This document shows positions 16,356 through 24,986 of a stretch of DNA of 64,000 nt, piece after piece. The notes under the pieces are model-generated. The model made no database searches and was not told the origin of the DNA. It saw only the letters and a program-made list of their open reading frames with translations. Position 1 is the stretch's first letter. Every line of letters begins with the position of its first letter. Source of the stretch: Novosphingobium sp. (lineage in GTDB: Bacteria; Pseudomonadota; Alphaproteobacteria; Sphingomonadales; Sphingomonadaceae); assembly GCF_020852455.1 (NCBI RefSeq), contig NZ_JADZAT010000009.1:62001-126000 (forward strand), in the 5' to 3' direction. Both the position numbers and the translations under genes were made by a program.

Positions 16356-17195
16356 ATGTCCGACACCGAATACACCCCGCCCAAGGTCTGGACCTGGAAC
16401 AAGGACAACGGCGGGCAGTTCGCCGCGATCAACCGGCCGACCTCTGGCGCGCAGTGTGAGAAGGAGCTGCCGGTGGGTGAGCATCCCTTCCAGCTCTATT
16501 CGCTGGGCACCCCCAACGGACAGAAGGTGACGATCCTGTTCGAGGAATTGCTGGAAGCCGGGCACAAGGACGCCGAATACGACGCCTGGCTGGTCAACAT
16601 CCGCGATGGCGACCAGTTCGGTTCGGGCTTTGTCGCGCTCAATCCCAATTCGAAGATCCCCGCCCTGCTCGACCGGTCCGGGCCCGAACCGTTCCGGGTG
16701 TTCGAAAGCGGCGCGATCATGCTGCATCTGGCCGAGAAGTTCGGCGCTTTCATGCCCAGCGACGGCAAGGCCCGCGCCGAATGCCTCAGCTGGCTGATGT
16801 GGCAGATGGGCAGCGCGCCGTTCATCGGCGGCGGGTTCGGGCATTTCTATGCCTATGCGCCGATCAAGATCGAATACGCGATCGACCGCTATGCGATGGA
16901 AACCAAGCGGCTGTTCGACGTTGCCGACAAGCGGCTGGCGGAAAGCCGGTTCCTGGCCGGCGATGACTACTCCATCGCCGACATGGCAACCTATGCCTGG
17001 CTGGGGCTGCTCTATCGCGGCTTTGCCTACAACGATGCGGCGACGTTCCTGTCGCTGGACGAATACACCAGTATCGGGCGCTGGGTGGAGGAAATCCTGG
17101 CCCGCCCGGCGGTGAAGCGCGGGCAGAAGGTCAACCTGCCGACCGGCCTGATCGAACGCCATTCGGCCGCCGATTTCGACAAGCTGGCAGACTGA
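16356..17195 (+). CDS. yghU: Glutathione-dependent disulfide-bond oxidoreductase, YghU-like GST
   Basis: A 279-residue glutathione transferase-fold protein of the nu class. The N-terminal extension (YTPPKVWTWNKDNGGQFAAINRP, landmark PPKVWTW) precedes a thioredoxin-like domain with PFQLYSLGTPNGQKV and the glutathione-binding FESGAIMLHLAEKFG near residue 125. A helical C-terminal domain contains SIADMATYAWLG. E. coli YghU and YfcG reduce disulfides with two bound glutathiones. The start at 16356 follows CAGGAG by seven bases, immediately after a terminator-like hairpin. tRNA-Gln follows at 17246. Confidence 0.92.
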   Translation: MSDTEYTPPKVWTWNKDNGGQFAAINRPTSGAQCEKELPVGEHPFQLYSLGTPNGQKVTILFEELLEAGHKDAEYDAWLVNIRDGDQFGSGFVALNPNSKIPALLDRSGPEPFRVFESGAIMLHLAEKFGAFMPSDGKARAECLSWLMWQMGSAPFIGGGFGHFYAYAPIKIEYAIDRYAMETKRLFDVADKRLAESRFLAGDDYSIADMATYAWLGLLYRGFAYNDAATFLSLDEYTSIGRWVEEILARPAVKRGQKVNLPTGLIERHSAADFDKLAD

Positions 17196-17245
17196 ATTGC
17201 CCCCTTCCCTTGGCGGCGCGGCCTGACTATAGGCCGCGCTCCTGC

Positions 17246-17320
17246 TGGGGCGTAGCCAAGCGGTAAGGCACCGGTTTTTGGTACCGGCATGCGAAGGTTC
17301 GAATCCTTCCGCCCCAGCCA
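17246..17320 (+). tRNA. tRNA-Gln (anticodon TTG)
   Basis: The acceptor arms TGGGGCG and CGCCCCA pair over seven bases, followed by G73 and an encoded CCA. The anticodon stem CCGGT/ACCGG encloses TTTTGGT, giving anticodon TTG (reads CAA). The T arm is GAAGG-TTCGAAT-CCTTC. All four arms are intact. An inverted repeat GCGCGGCC/GGCCGCGC lies just upstream at 17217-17240. Confidence 0.97.
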
Positions 17321-17485
17321 GGAATGGACCTGCAGCCGGTCTTGTTCGGCCACGCGGGCATCGCCCCCCAAATTGCTGCTGGAAATCCGGCGGGTCGCTG
17401 ATATCCTGCGCCGCGCAGCGCAGTGCAGCCGCGTGTTGCCAACAGGGCCGGGTCGCAAATCCTCTGGTCAGAAGGGTGACGGTCC

Positions 17486-19177
17486 ATGCGCATTATCAAG
17501 GAAGGTCAGGTTTTGAAGGTCCGGGCGATCGCCGGGACCTATGTGGTGGTTCTGGCATGGGATTTCATGCCGGGGCAGGATGCGGCCCGCGACGGGCTGA
17601 TGGGCTTTGCGATCGAGCGCGCCGAGCTGGAAGGCAACACCGTGGTCGAACGCTACTGGATGCGCGGGATCAAGCGGTTTCGCGAAAAGGACCGCGGGCT
17701 GGCGCCGGGCACTCCGGTCAGCAGCGCCGACCATCCGGTGCAGAGCTTCCTGTGGGCCGACTACACCGCCCAGACCGGCAAGACCTATCGCTACAAGGTG
17801 GTGCCGGTTTATGGCGAGCCCAAGCTGCTCGAACTGCGCAGCGGCCATGCCACCTCGGTCCGGATATCGACCGAGAAGGAATACCTGCTCGATCCGCAGC
17901 AGCCCAACGACAAGGCCCGGCACGACGTCTATTTCAACCGCGGGGTGATCGGATCGCAGGCCTATGCCCGCCGGTTCGACAACCGCAAGCCCGATCGCGA
18001 CAATCCCCGGGCCGAGGAAATGGTCTGGCTGTCGCGGGGGCTGTTCGAAGCGCTGACCGGGTTCATTGGCCTCGCCCAGGACGGCTATAGCTTGCGCGCC
18101 GCGTTCTATGAATTCCACTACCTGCCGGTGGCGATCGAGCTGGCCAAGGCGCACGATCGCGGGGCGCTGGTCGAGATCGTCTATGACGCGGAAAGCAGCT
18201 ACAAGGCCGAGAACGAGGCGGTGATCGCCCATTCCGGGCTGGCCGAACGCAACTGTGCCTTCCCGCGCCGGACCTCGACCGGGATCCGCCACAACAAGTT
18301 CATGATCCTGTTCAAGGGCGATGATCCGGTCGCGGTCTGGACCGGATCGACCAACATCTCGGACGGCGGGATTTTCGGCCATTCGAATGTCGGCCACATC
18401 GTCTGGGATCGGACGGTGGCCACGGCCTATAACGAATACTGGAAGCTGCTGAAGGCCGATACTGCCGTCGGCAGTCTGCGCGGGCCCGCCCGCGCACTCA
18501 GCCCGTTGCCCGCCGGCAAGCCCGGCAAGGGCACGATCCCGCTGTTCAGCCCGCGCGACGGCACGCAGGAGCTGACCTCGCTGCAATGGTACGCCGACCG
18601 GATGGATGAGGCGAAGAAGGTGGTCTGCATCACGCTGGCCTTCAATCTCGACAAGCTGTTTTCCGATGTTATCGCCAAGGACAACGACGTGCTGCGCTTC
18701 ATCGTCAAGGACGATGACCTTGCCGCCGACGAAAGCATCGGGGTGGACCGGGACGTGCTGTTCGCGGCGGGGGGCAAGCTGGATGCCGGGGCCCTGGCCA
18801 ATTTCGCCCAAGAAAGCGGCAACCCGCTCAATTCCAATGACTACATCCACGACAAGTTCATGCTGGTCGATCCGCTGGACGACGATCCGCTGGTGATCAC
18901 CGGATCGGCCAATTTCAGCCGCCCGTCGCAGCGCAACAATGATGAGAACATGCTGGTGATCCGCGGCGATACCCGCGTGGCAGACATCTATTTCGGCGAA
19001 TTCATGCGGATCTTCGATCACCACTATGCCCGCTATCTGGTGGCCAAGCTGAAGGCCGCGGGCAAGGCCGATCCCGATGCCGGCTATCTCAAGACCAAGA
19101 CCGACGAATGGCTGCCGCCGCACCTGATACCCGATGGCTACAAGGCCAAACGGCGGCGCTATATGTTGGGCGACTAG
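17486..19177 (+). CDS. Phospholipase D-like protein with two HKD motifs
   Basis: A 563-residue protein without signal peptide. Residues 1-130 look like a beta-sandwich (fibronectin III-like, ending RISTEKEYLL). Two PLD catalytic motifs follow: His269 in RHNKFMILF with GSTNIS, and His455 in HDKFMLVDP with GSANFS. Both keep the His-Lys core; the usual aspartate position is replaced by short acidic loops (KGDD and PLDDD). Paired motifs form one active site acting on phosphodiesters by a covalent phosphohistidine, in lipids or nucleic acids. AAGGGTGA precedes the start. It stands alone after tRNA-Gln; its substrate is unknown. Confidence 0.85.
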   Translation: MRIIKEGQVLKVRAIAGTYVVVLAWDFMPGQDAARDGLMGFAIERAELEGNTVVERYWMRGIKRFREKDRGLAPGTPVSSADHPVQSFLWADYTAQTGKTYRYKVVPVYGEPKLLELRSGHATSVRISTEKEYLLDPQQPNDKARHDVYFNRGVIGSQAYARRFDNRKPDRDNPRAEEMVWLSRGLFEALTGFIGLAQDGYSLRAAFYEFHYLPVAIELAKAHDRGALVEIVYDAESSYKAENEAVIAHSGLAERNCAFPRRTSTGIRHNKFMILFKGDDPVAVWTGSTNISDGGIFGHSNVGHIVWDRTVATAYNEYWKLLKADTAVGSLRGPARALSPLPAGKPGKGTIPLFSPRDGTQELTSLQWYADRMDEAKKVVCITLAFNLDKLFSDVIAKDNDVLRFIVKDDDLAADESIGVDRDVLFAAGGKLDAGALANFAQESGNPLNSNDYIHDKFMLVDPLDDDPLVITGSANFSRPSQRNNDENMLVIRGDTRVADIYFGEFMRIFDHHYARYLVAKLKAAGKADPDAGYLKTKTDEWLPPHLIPDGYKAKRRRYMLGD

Positions 19178-19264
19178 GAGAAACCCCTAGCGCCCCCTTC
19201 ACCGTGCCGCAGTCCCGGCGGCGTTATGCGCGAAGCGTAACGCCAGCACGGGAACGCACGGAAA

Positions 19265-20533
19265 ATGCTCAAGAGAATCAGCCCCTCACAGGTCGAAATG
19301 GGCATGTTCGTGCAGAAGCTGGAAGGCAGCTGGCTGAAGCATCCGTTCTGGAAGACCAAATTCGTCCTCGATGACGAGGAAACGCTGCAGGACCTGCGCG
19401 ATGCCGATATCGAGGCCGTGGTGATCGACATCTCCAAGGGCCGCGACGTGCTGGTCCGGCGCGGCGACCTGCCGGTTGCCCGCCCGGCCCCGCCAGCCCG
19501 CCAGCAAGCCGAACGCCGCCGCTTCGTGCCGCCCAGCAGCCCGGTGCAGTTCGACTATCGCTCGACCACGCCGCAAAGCACCGCGCGCGAATTCGGCCAT
19601 GCCACGCGGATCGCCGAGCGCGGCCGCAAGGTGGTGTCGAAAGTGTTCCTTGAAATGCGGCTGGGCAAGTCGATCAGGGCCGATACGGTCGAGCCGGTGA
19701 TCGAGGACATCTTCGCCTCGGTCCAGCGCAACCCGCACGCCTTCAACGGGCTGATGCGCTGCAAACAGGACAACGAATACCTCTATCGCCACGCGCTGGC
19801 CTGTTCGGCGCTAATGGTCTCGCTGGGCCGCGCACTCAAGCTCTCGCCCGGTGAAATCCGCGAGGCCGGGTTGGCCGGACTGATGTTCGACGTCGGGGTC
19901 AATCTGCTGCCGGTCGATCTGGCCGACTATGGCAGCGACCATCGCCGGCTGCCGCCCGATGTGCTGGCCCAGCACACCGAACTGGGCGCCAATTTCCTGG
20001 CGGCCAGCGGTATGGCCGAAGCGACTGTCGCGGTGGCGCGTCACCATCACGAGCGCAACGACGGCTCGGGCTATCCGCAGCGGCTGATCGGCGGCGACAT
20101 CCCGCTGCTGTGCCGCATGGCCGCGGTCTGCGATGCCTATGACGAGCTGGCGAGCTATATGCCCGGCGCCCAGCCGGTCGATCCCGGCGCGGTGCTGCAG
20201 GCCATGTCCGAACAGCGCAGGCGGTTCGATCCGGTGGTCTTCGCCGCCTTCGTCCAGTGCATCGGCACGTTCCCGATTGGCACCTTTGTCGAGCTCAAGA
20301 GCCAGCGGCTGGCGATGGTGATCGACCAGGATCCGGCTGACTACACCAAGCCGAAGGTCCGCACCTTCTTCTCGCTTGCCACCGGTGAAACGGTTCGCAG
20401 CGAGGATATCGACCTGGCCAACTGCTATGGCGCCGACGAAATCGTCGGGCTGGCCGACCTTTCGCGCTTTGAAGCCGAAGAGGTGATGGAGCTGCGCACG
20501 CAGATGATGGCCAAGCTGGCGCGGGGGAAATAG
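19265..20533 (+). CDS. Degenerate HD-GYP domain protein with DUF3391 N-terminus
   Basis: A 422-residue cytosolic protein. Residues 1-100 match the DUF3391 module that often precedes HD-GYP domains (KRISPSQVEMGMFVQKLEG). The HD-GYP domain spans about 130-330. The metal-binding HD pair, normally HDIGK, reads F208-D209-V-G-V, so the first ligand histidine and the following lysine are lost. The later HHHE (260-263) and DGSGYP (266-271) are intact. Active relatives hydrolyse cyclic di-GMP; this one may be catalytically weak or a binding-only receptor. A short hairpin GCGTTA/TAACGC lies in the 87-base gap upstream. Confidence 0.88.
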   Translation: MLKRISPSQVEMGMFVQKLEGSWLKHPFWKTKFVLDDEETLQDLRDADIEAVVIDISKGRDVLVRRGDLPVARPAPPARQQAERRRFVPPSSPVQFDYRSTTPQSTAREFGHATRIAERGRKVVSKVFLEMRLGKSIRADTVEPVIEDIFASVQRNPHAFNGLMRCKQDNEYLYRHALACSALMVSLGRALKLSPGEIREAGLAGLMFDVGVNLLPVDLADYGSDHRRLPPDVLAQHTELGANFLAASGMAEATVAVARHHHERNDGSGYPQRLIGGDIPLLCRMAAVCDAYDELASYMPGAQPVDPGAVLQAMSEQRRRFDPVVFAAFVQCIGTFPIGTFVELKSQRLAMVIDQDPADYTKPKVRTFFSLATGETVRSEDIDLANCYGADEIVGLADLSRFEAEEVMELRTQMMAKLARGK

Positions 20534-20540
20534 CCCGGCG

Positions 20541-22427
20541 CTATTTCACCACCGGCAGCCACACCGCGCTCGCCTCGCTGCCACCCCAGCGCACCGTCTG
20601 GTTGGCCTTCTTGTAGGCGGCGGGCGGTGCGTCGAAGATCGAGGGGACCCAGGTCTGCGGGTTGCGGTCATACAGCGGGTAGAGGCTCGACTGGACCTGC
20701 ACCATGATCCGGTGGCCCGGCAGGAACACGTGGTTCACATTGGGCAGCGACCAGCCGAACTTATAGGTCTGCCCGGGCTTCAGGGGCGCGGGCGTGGCGA
20801 AACCGTGGACATAGCGGCCACGAAATATCTCGATCCCGATCCCCAGCTGGTAACCCGGCAGGCCCGATGGCGCGGACTGTTCGGACGGATAGACGTCGAT
20901 CAGCTTGACCACCCAGTCACTGTCCGCACCAGAGGTTGCCGCATGCAGTTCCACGCGCGGCGCGCCCTTGATCTGGACCGCTTCGGTCAACACCGGACCG
21001 GTATAGCTGAGCACATCGGGTCGCCCCGACGCAAAGCGCTGGTCCTGTACCAGCCAGTTGCGCCAGGTATCGCCTTCCATCCGCACCGGGCGCGGGATGA
21101 ACGGCACCGGGTTGGCCGGATCGGAAACATAGCCATCGCTGCCCGCCGCGGCCGGCTTGTCGAACGAAAGGCTGAAATTGCCGGCCAGGTAAAGCGGCTT
21201 CTCGCTGCCCGCCGGCCAGGTCGCGTCGCTCTCCCACCGATTGGTGCCGGTGGCATAGGTGACCGCCGCCGGCATCGGCTTGCACGGCGGTGCCGCGCTC
21301 TTCAGCCGGCAATCGAGGAACGGCTTGATCCACCCGGTACGGAACTGCAGCGCGGTATCACCTTCGAACCTGATCGGCCCCAGGTTGTAACCTTCATAGT
21401 TCGCGCCCGAATGCCGCCATGGGCCAATTGCCAGGGTAACCGGTGCGTCAGGCTGGGCAGCCTTGATTGCTTTGAACACCGCCGGGCCGCCATAGCTGTC
21501 TTCCTGGTCCCACTGCCCCAGCATCACCAGCGTCGGCACGGTCAGCTTGCGCTTGGCCAGGATCTTGTCGACCGCCTGTTCCTGCCAGAACTGGTCATAG
21601 CTGGGATGCTCGATCATCTTGCGCACCGCCGGCAGGCCATCGATCCCCCAGGCCCGCGCGAACCCGGCGGAGGACACGGCAGCCAGATAGCTGTCGAATT
21701 CGTCACCGCTGCCGATCGGGGCCGAACCGCCGCCCTTCTCCACCGTCTGGCCCAGCGCATAGTCGAACCCGAAAGTGCGGAACGCACCATAGTGGAACCA
21801 GTCGTCGCCCATCCAGCCATCGACCATCGGCGATTGCGGAACTGCGGCCTTCAGGGCCGGATGCGGATCGATCAGCGCCATCAGCGCGGTAAAGCCCAGA
21901 TAGCTGGAGCCGATGATCCCGACCTTGCCGTTGGCCTCGGGCACGTTCTTCACCAGCCAGTCGATCGTATCATAGGCGTCGGTCGAATGGTCGATCCCGG
22001 TCTTGTTGAGCGGCCCGCGCACCGGGCGCGCCATCACATAGTCGCCTTCACTTTTGTGCAGGCCGCGCACGTCCTGATAGACCCGGATATAGCCATCGTT
22101 GACGAACGGCGCGTCCATCACCGGCAGGATCTCTTCGATCTTCTGGCTGCGGTTGCGGCTGGTCGCGCCGCTGGCATCATAAGGCGTGCGGCTGAGCAGG
22201 ATCGGCGCTCCGCTGGTGCCCTTGCGAAACACGATCACGGTGTAAAGCTTGGTCCCGTCACGCATCGGCACCATCACCTCACGCCGGACAAAGTCAGCCT
22301 GCGGACGCACCCAGTCATAGCTGGGCACCTTGTCGTTGGTCATCGGATCGAGCGGCGCGGCGGCCGGTTGAGCGAACAAGGGTGTGGCGGCGGCAAGCAG
22401 CAGGACGGTGGCGATATGACGGCGCAT
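20541..22427 (-). CDS. CocE/NonD-family X-Pro dipeptidyl-peptidase-like hydrolase, secreted
   Basis: A 628-residue protein with a signal peptide (MRRHIATVLLLAAATPLFA). The alpha/beta hydrolase domain shows the nucleophile elbow GSSYLG near residue 177, preceded by YQDVRGLHKSEGDY. The C-terminal jelly-roll is typical of the PepX/CocE group (GHRIMVQVQSSLYPLYDRN). Relatives include cocaine esterase, glutaryl acylases and alpha-amino acid ester hydrolases, so the substrate is an ester or amide of unknown type. GGGGAGC lies six bases before the ATG. It is divergent from the quinone reductase gene. Confidence 0.88.
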   Translation of the reverse strand: MRRHIATVLLLAAATPLFAQPAAAPLDPMTNDKVPSYDWVRPQADFVRREVMVPMRDGTKLYTVIVFRKGTSGAPILLSRTPYDASGATSRNRSQKIEEILPVMDAPFVNDGYIRVYQDVRGLHKSEGDYVMARPVRGPLNKTGIDHSTDAYDTIDWLVKNVPEANGKVGIIGSSYLGFTALMALIDPHPALKAAVPQSPMVDGWMGDDWFHYGAFRTFGFDYALGQTVEKGGGSAPIGSGDEFDSYLAAVSSAGFARAWGIDGLPAVRKMIEHPSYDQFWQEQAVDKILAKRKLTVPTLVMLGQWDQEDSYGGPAVFKAIKAAQPDAPVTLAIGPWRHSGANYEGYNLGPIRFEGDTALQFRTGWIKPFLDCRLKSAAPPCKPMPAAVTYATGTNRWESDATWPAGSEKPLYLAGNFSLSFDKPAAAGSDGYVSDPANPVPFIPRPVRMEGDTWRNWLVQDQRFASGRPDVLSYTGPVLTEAVQIKGAPRVELHAATSGADSDWVVKLIDVYPSEQSAPSGLPGYQLGIGIEIFRGRYVHGFATPAPLKPGQTYKFGWSLPNVNHVFLPGHRIMVQVQSSLYPLYDRNPQTWVPSIFDAPPAAYKKANQTVRWGGSEASAVWLPVVK

Positions 22428-22525
22428 GAAAGCTCCCCAAAGGATTTTTGCCAAGGCTAGCAGCTTTGTTGCGCTTGAGAAGGTGCGCCAATTGCCTATT
22501 CTGCGAACAACAGGAGAGAACCAGC

Positions 22526-23503
22526 ATGCGCGCGACCCAGGCATTCATCGAAACCACCGGCGGCCCCGAAGTGATCCAATGGCGCGAGGTGGACTTGCCC
22601 GCACCCGGTCCAGGCGAAGTGCTGATCCGGCATGAGGCGGTGGGCCTCAACTTCATCGACACCTATCTGCGCACCGGGCTCTATCCGATGCGCCTGCCCG
22701 GCGGGCTGGGGTTCGAAGCGGCCGGAATTGTCGAAGCGGTCGGTGACGGGGTCAGCCACCTCCGCCCAGGCCAGCGCGCCGCCAGTTTCGGCGGGACGCC
22801 GGGGGCCTATGCCACCGCGCGGATCGCCAAGGCCGCCGAACTGTTTCCCTTGCCCGACGGGATCGACAGCCGCACCGCCGCGGCAGTGTTCCTGAAGGGC
22901 GCAACAGTCGAAGCCCTGGCCGAACGGGTTGCCCCGGTCGAACCGGGCGGCTGGGCGCTGGTTCCGGCGGCAGCGGGCGGCGTGGGCCTGCTGCTGGTCC
23001 AGTGGCTCAAGGCACGCGGGGTGCGAGTGATCGGCACCGTGGGCAGCGCGGAAAAGGTTGCGCTGGCCGAAGGCGCAGGGGCCGAAGCCGTATTCCTTTC
23101 GGGTGGCGCAGACCTTGTGGCCAAGGTGCGTGAAACCACTGGCGGTAAGGGCGTGCGGGTCAGTTATGACGGGGTCGGCGCGGCCAGCTGGCAAAGCTCG
23201 CTCGATTCGATGGCACCGCGCGGCACCGTGGTCAGCTTTGGCAATGCCAGCGGACCGGTGACCGGCGTGGCGCTGCGCGATCTGGCCACGCGCGGATCGC
23301 TCTACGTCACGCGTCCGGGGGTCTATGACTATTACCGCGATCCGGCCGAAGCCCAGGCGGGTGCCGCCCGGCTGTGGGACATGGTCGCCAGCGGCAAGCT
23401 TTCGATCACCATCGGCCAGACCTATCCGCTGACCGAGGCGGCGCAGGCGCACCGCGATCTGGAGGCCCGGCAGACCACCGGATCGACCCTTCTGCTGCCG
23501 TGA
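22526..23503 (+). CDS. qor: NADPH:quinone oxidoreductase, zinc-independent MDR family
   Basis: A 325-residue medium-chain reductase. It has the quinone-reductase signature (AVGLNFIDTYLRTGLYP near residue 40), the nucleotide loop AAAGGVGLLLVQWLK at about 150-165 and no structural or catalytic zinc cysteines. The family reduces quinones or enals with NADPH in the cytosol. CAGGAG precedes the ATG. The arginase-family gene begins on its last four bases (GTGA), so the two are co-translated. Confidence 0.92.
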   Translation: MRATQAFIETTGGPEVIQWREVDLPAPGPGEVLIRHEAVGLNFIDTYLRTGLYPMRLPGGLGFEAAGIVEAVGDGVSHLRPGQRAASFGGTPGAYATARIAKAAELFPLPDGIDSRTAAAVFLKGATVEALAERVAPVEPGGWALVPAAAGGVGLLLVQWLKARGVRVIGTVGSAEKVALAEGAGAEAVFLSGGADLVAKVRETTGGKGVRVSYDGVGAASWQSSLDSMAPRGTVVSFGNASGPVTGVALRDLATRGSLYVTRPGVYDYYRDPAEAQAGAARLWDMVASGKLSITIGQTYPLTEAAQAHRDLEARQTTGSTLLLP

Positions 23504-24309
23504 CCCTGCCCAGCATCGCACTGATCGGGCTGCCCAGCGACGTCAATTCGTCGTTCGAACGCGGCCCGGCGCTGGCCCCGGCGGCGATCCGCGCCGCCTT
23601 GTGGTCCGATCGCGGCAACATGGCCTGCGAGGACGGGCTGGAAGTGGGGCTTGACTTCACTCTGGACGATCGCGGCGATCTGGCGCTGCGCGAAGTGCCC
23701 GAGGACGATGCCGCTATCACCGCGGCCGTCGCGGCCAGCATCGCGGATGGCGCGACCCCGCTGGCGCTGGGCGGCGATCACGCGATGACCCACCCGGTGG
23801 TCCGCGCGGTCCACGCCGCGCACGGCCCGCTGACGATCCTCCATTTCGATGCTCACCCCGATCTCTACGACAGGTTCGAAGACAATCCGCGCAGCCACGC
23901 CTCACCCTTCGCGCAGATCATGGAGGCGGGGCTGGCGAGCCGGCTGGTGCAGGTCGGGATCCGCACGCTTAATGCCCACTGCCGCGCCCAGGCCGCGCGC
24001 TTCGGGGTAGAGATCGTACCGATGGCGGATTTCACGCCGGATCGGGTGCCGGTGCTCGAAGGCCCGCTCTACATCAGCATCGACCTGGACGGGATCGACC
24101 CTTCCGAAGCGCCGGGCGTCTCGCACCCCGAACCTGGCGGGCTGACCGTGCGCGAGGTGCTGGCCGTGCTGCGCCGTCAGCGCGCGCGGGTGGTCGGCGC
24201 CGACGTGGTCGAGCTCAATCCGCGCTTCGACCAGAACGAGCGCACGGCTATCCTGGCGGCAAAGCTGGTGCGTGAACTTGCCGCGCTGACGGTGCGAAAC
24301 GGCGGTTAG
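23500..24309 (+). CDS. Arginase/agmatinase-family ureohydrolase
   Basis: A 269-residue protein starting at a GTG that overlaps the qor stop. The binuclear manganese site is complete: GGDHAM near residue 89, HFDAHPDLYD near 116, and SIDLDGIDP near 199 with the final E in VELNPRFD. The substrate loops do not match classical arginase, and the N-terminus lacks the usual extension, so it could act on arginine, agmatine, formimidoylglutamate or a guanidino acid. The convergent gene on the other strand overlaps its end by four bases. Confidence 0.88.
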   Translation: MTLPSIALIGLPSDVNSSFERGPALAPAAIRAALWSDRGNMACEDGLEVGLDFTLDDRGDLALREVPEDDAAITAAVAASIADGATPLALGGDHAMTHPVVRAVHAAHGPLTILHFDAHPDLYDRFEDNPRSHASPFAQIMEAGLASRLVQVGIRTLNAHCRAQAARFGVEIVPMADFTPDRVPVLEGPLYISIDLDGIDPSEAPGVSHPEPGGLTVREVLAVLRRQRARVVGADVVELNPRFDQNERTAILAAKLVRELAALTVRNGG

Positions 24310-24986
24310 ACCCGCCCGAACCAGATCACGTGCCTTGGGCCCTTGCCCTTGCCCTGGGCATCATAGCGCGCGCGGACCTCGACTTCCTCGACCGCGAAGC
24401 CGACATCTTCCATCCGGCGGCGGAACTTCGGGTCGGGAAAGGCTGACCAGACCGCCAGCACCCCGCCCGGCGTCAGCGCGCGGCGCGCGTTGTGGAGGCC
24501 TGACTTGCTGTAGATCCGGTTGTTCTCGCTGCGGACCAGCCCGTCGGGGCCGTTATCGACATCAAGCAGGATCGCATCGAACGGTTCGGGCGCGAGCAGC
24601 ATGGCGTCGGCCACGTCCTCCATCCGCAGCGTGACGCGCGGATCGTCAAGGCAGCCAGCCGCGATCTCGGCCATCGGACCCTTCGCCCAGGCGATGATCT
24701 CGGGCACCAGTTCGGCCACCGTGACCTGTCCCTTCGGCCCCATCTGCGCCAGCGCGGCGCGCAGGGTGAAGCCCATGCCATAACCGCCGACCAGCAGGTG
24801 CGGATCGGCCAGGCCCTTCAGCCGGTCAAGCGTCATGGTCGCGAGCTTTTCCTCGGAGCCGCGCATGCGCGTGCTCATCAGCTCGTTATGCCCCAGCACA
24901 ATCATGAAATCGCGCCCGTGGGCATAGAGCTTCAGCTCCTCACCCCCTGGGACCTGTGCAGTGCCGAGCAGTTCGCGCTGGATCAC
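24306..24986 (-). CDS. Spermidine synthase-like methyltransferase-fold protein
   Basis: A 226-residue Rossmann-fold protein. The glycine-rich S-adenosyl-type loop is [16 protein letters not shown] near residue 62, then [12 protein letters not shown] and [15 protein letters not shown] near 135. It lacks the full-length N-terminal sheet of spermidine synthases, so polyamine transfer is unproven. The GTG start was chosen because it overlaps the DAHP synthase stop (GTGA), an arrangement seen repeatedly in this window. Longer in-frame extensions would run deep into that gene. The product is probably co-expressed with DAHP synthase. Confidence 0.75.
   Translation of the reverse strand: MIQRELLGTAQVPGGEELKLYAHGRDFMIVLGHNELMSTRMRGSEEKLATMTLDRLKGLADPHLLVGGYGMGFTLRAALAQMGPKGQVTVAELVPEIIAWAKGPMAEIAAGCLDDPRVTLRMEDVADAMLLAPEPFDAILLDVDNGPDGLVRSENNRIYSKSGLHNARRALTPGGVLAVWSAFPDPKFRRRMEDVGFAVEEVEVRARYDAQGKGKGPRHVIWFGRV

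Noticed and set aside
17196..17486. Possible genomic-island junction at tRNA-Gln
   Set aside because: No integrase, no direct repeat of the tRNA 3' end and no change in base composition downstream were found.
17486..20533. A phage-defence module made of the phospholipase D-like and HD-GYP genes
   Set aside because: They are separate genes with no defence-type neighbours, and the HD-GYP domain is of the cyclic di-GMP type, not a nuclease HD.
20712..22460. A 582-codon open frame opposite the CocE-type hydrolase
   Set aside because: No domain or start signal; Arg/His-rich low-information sequence, as expected from a shadow frame.
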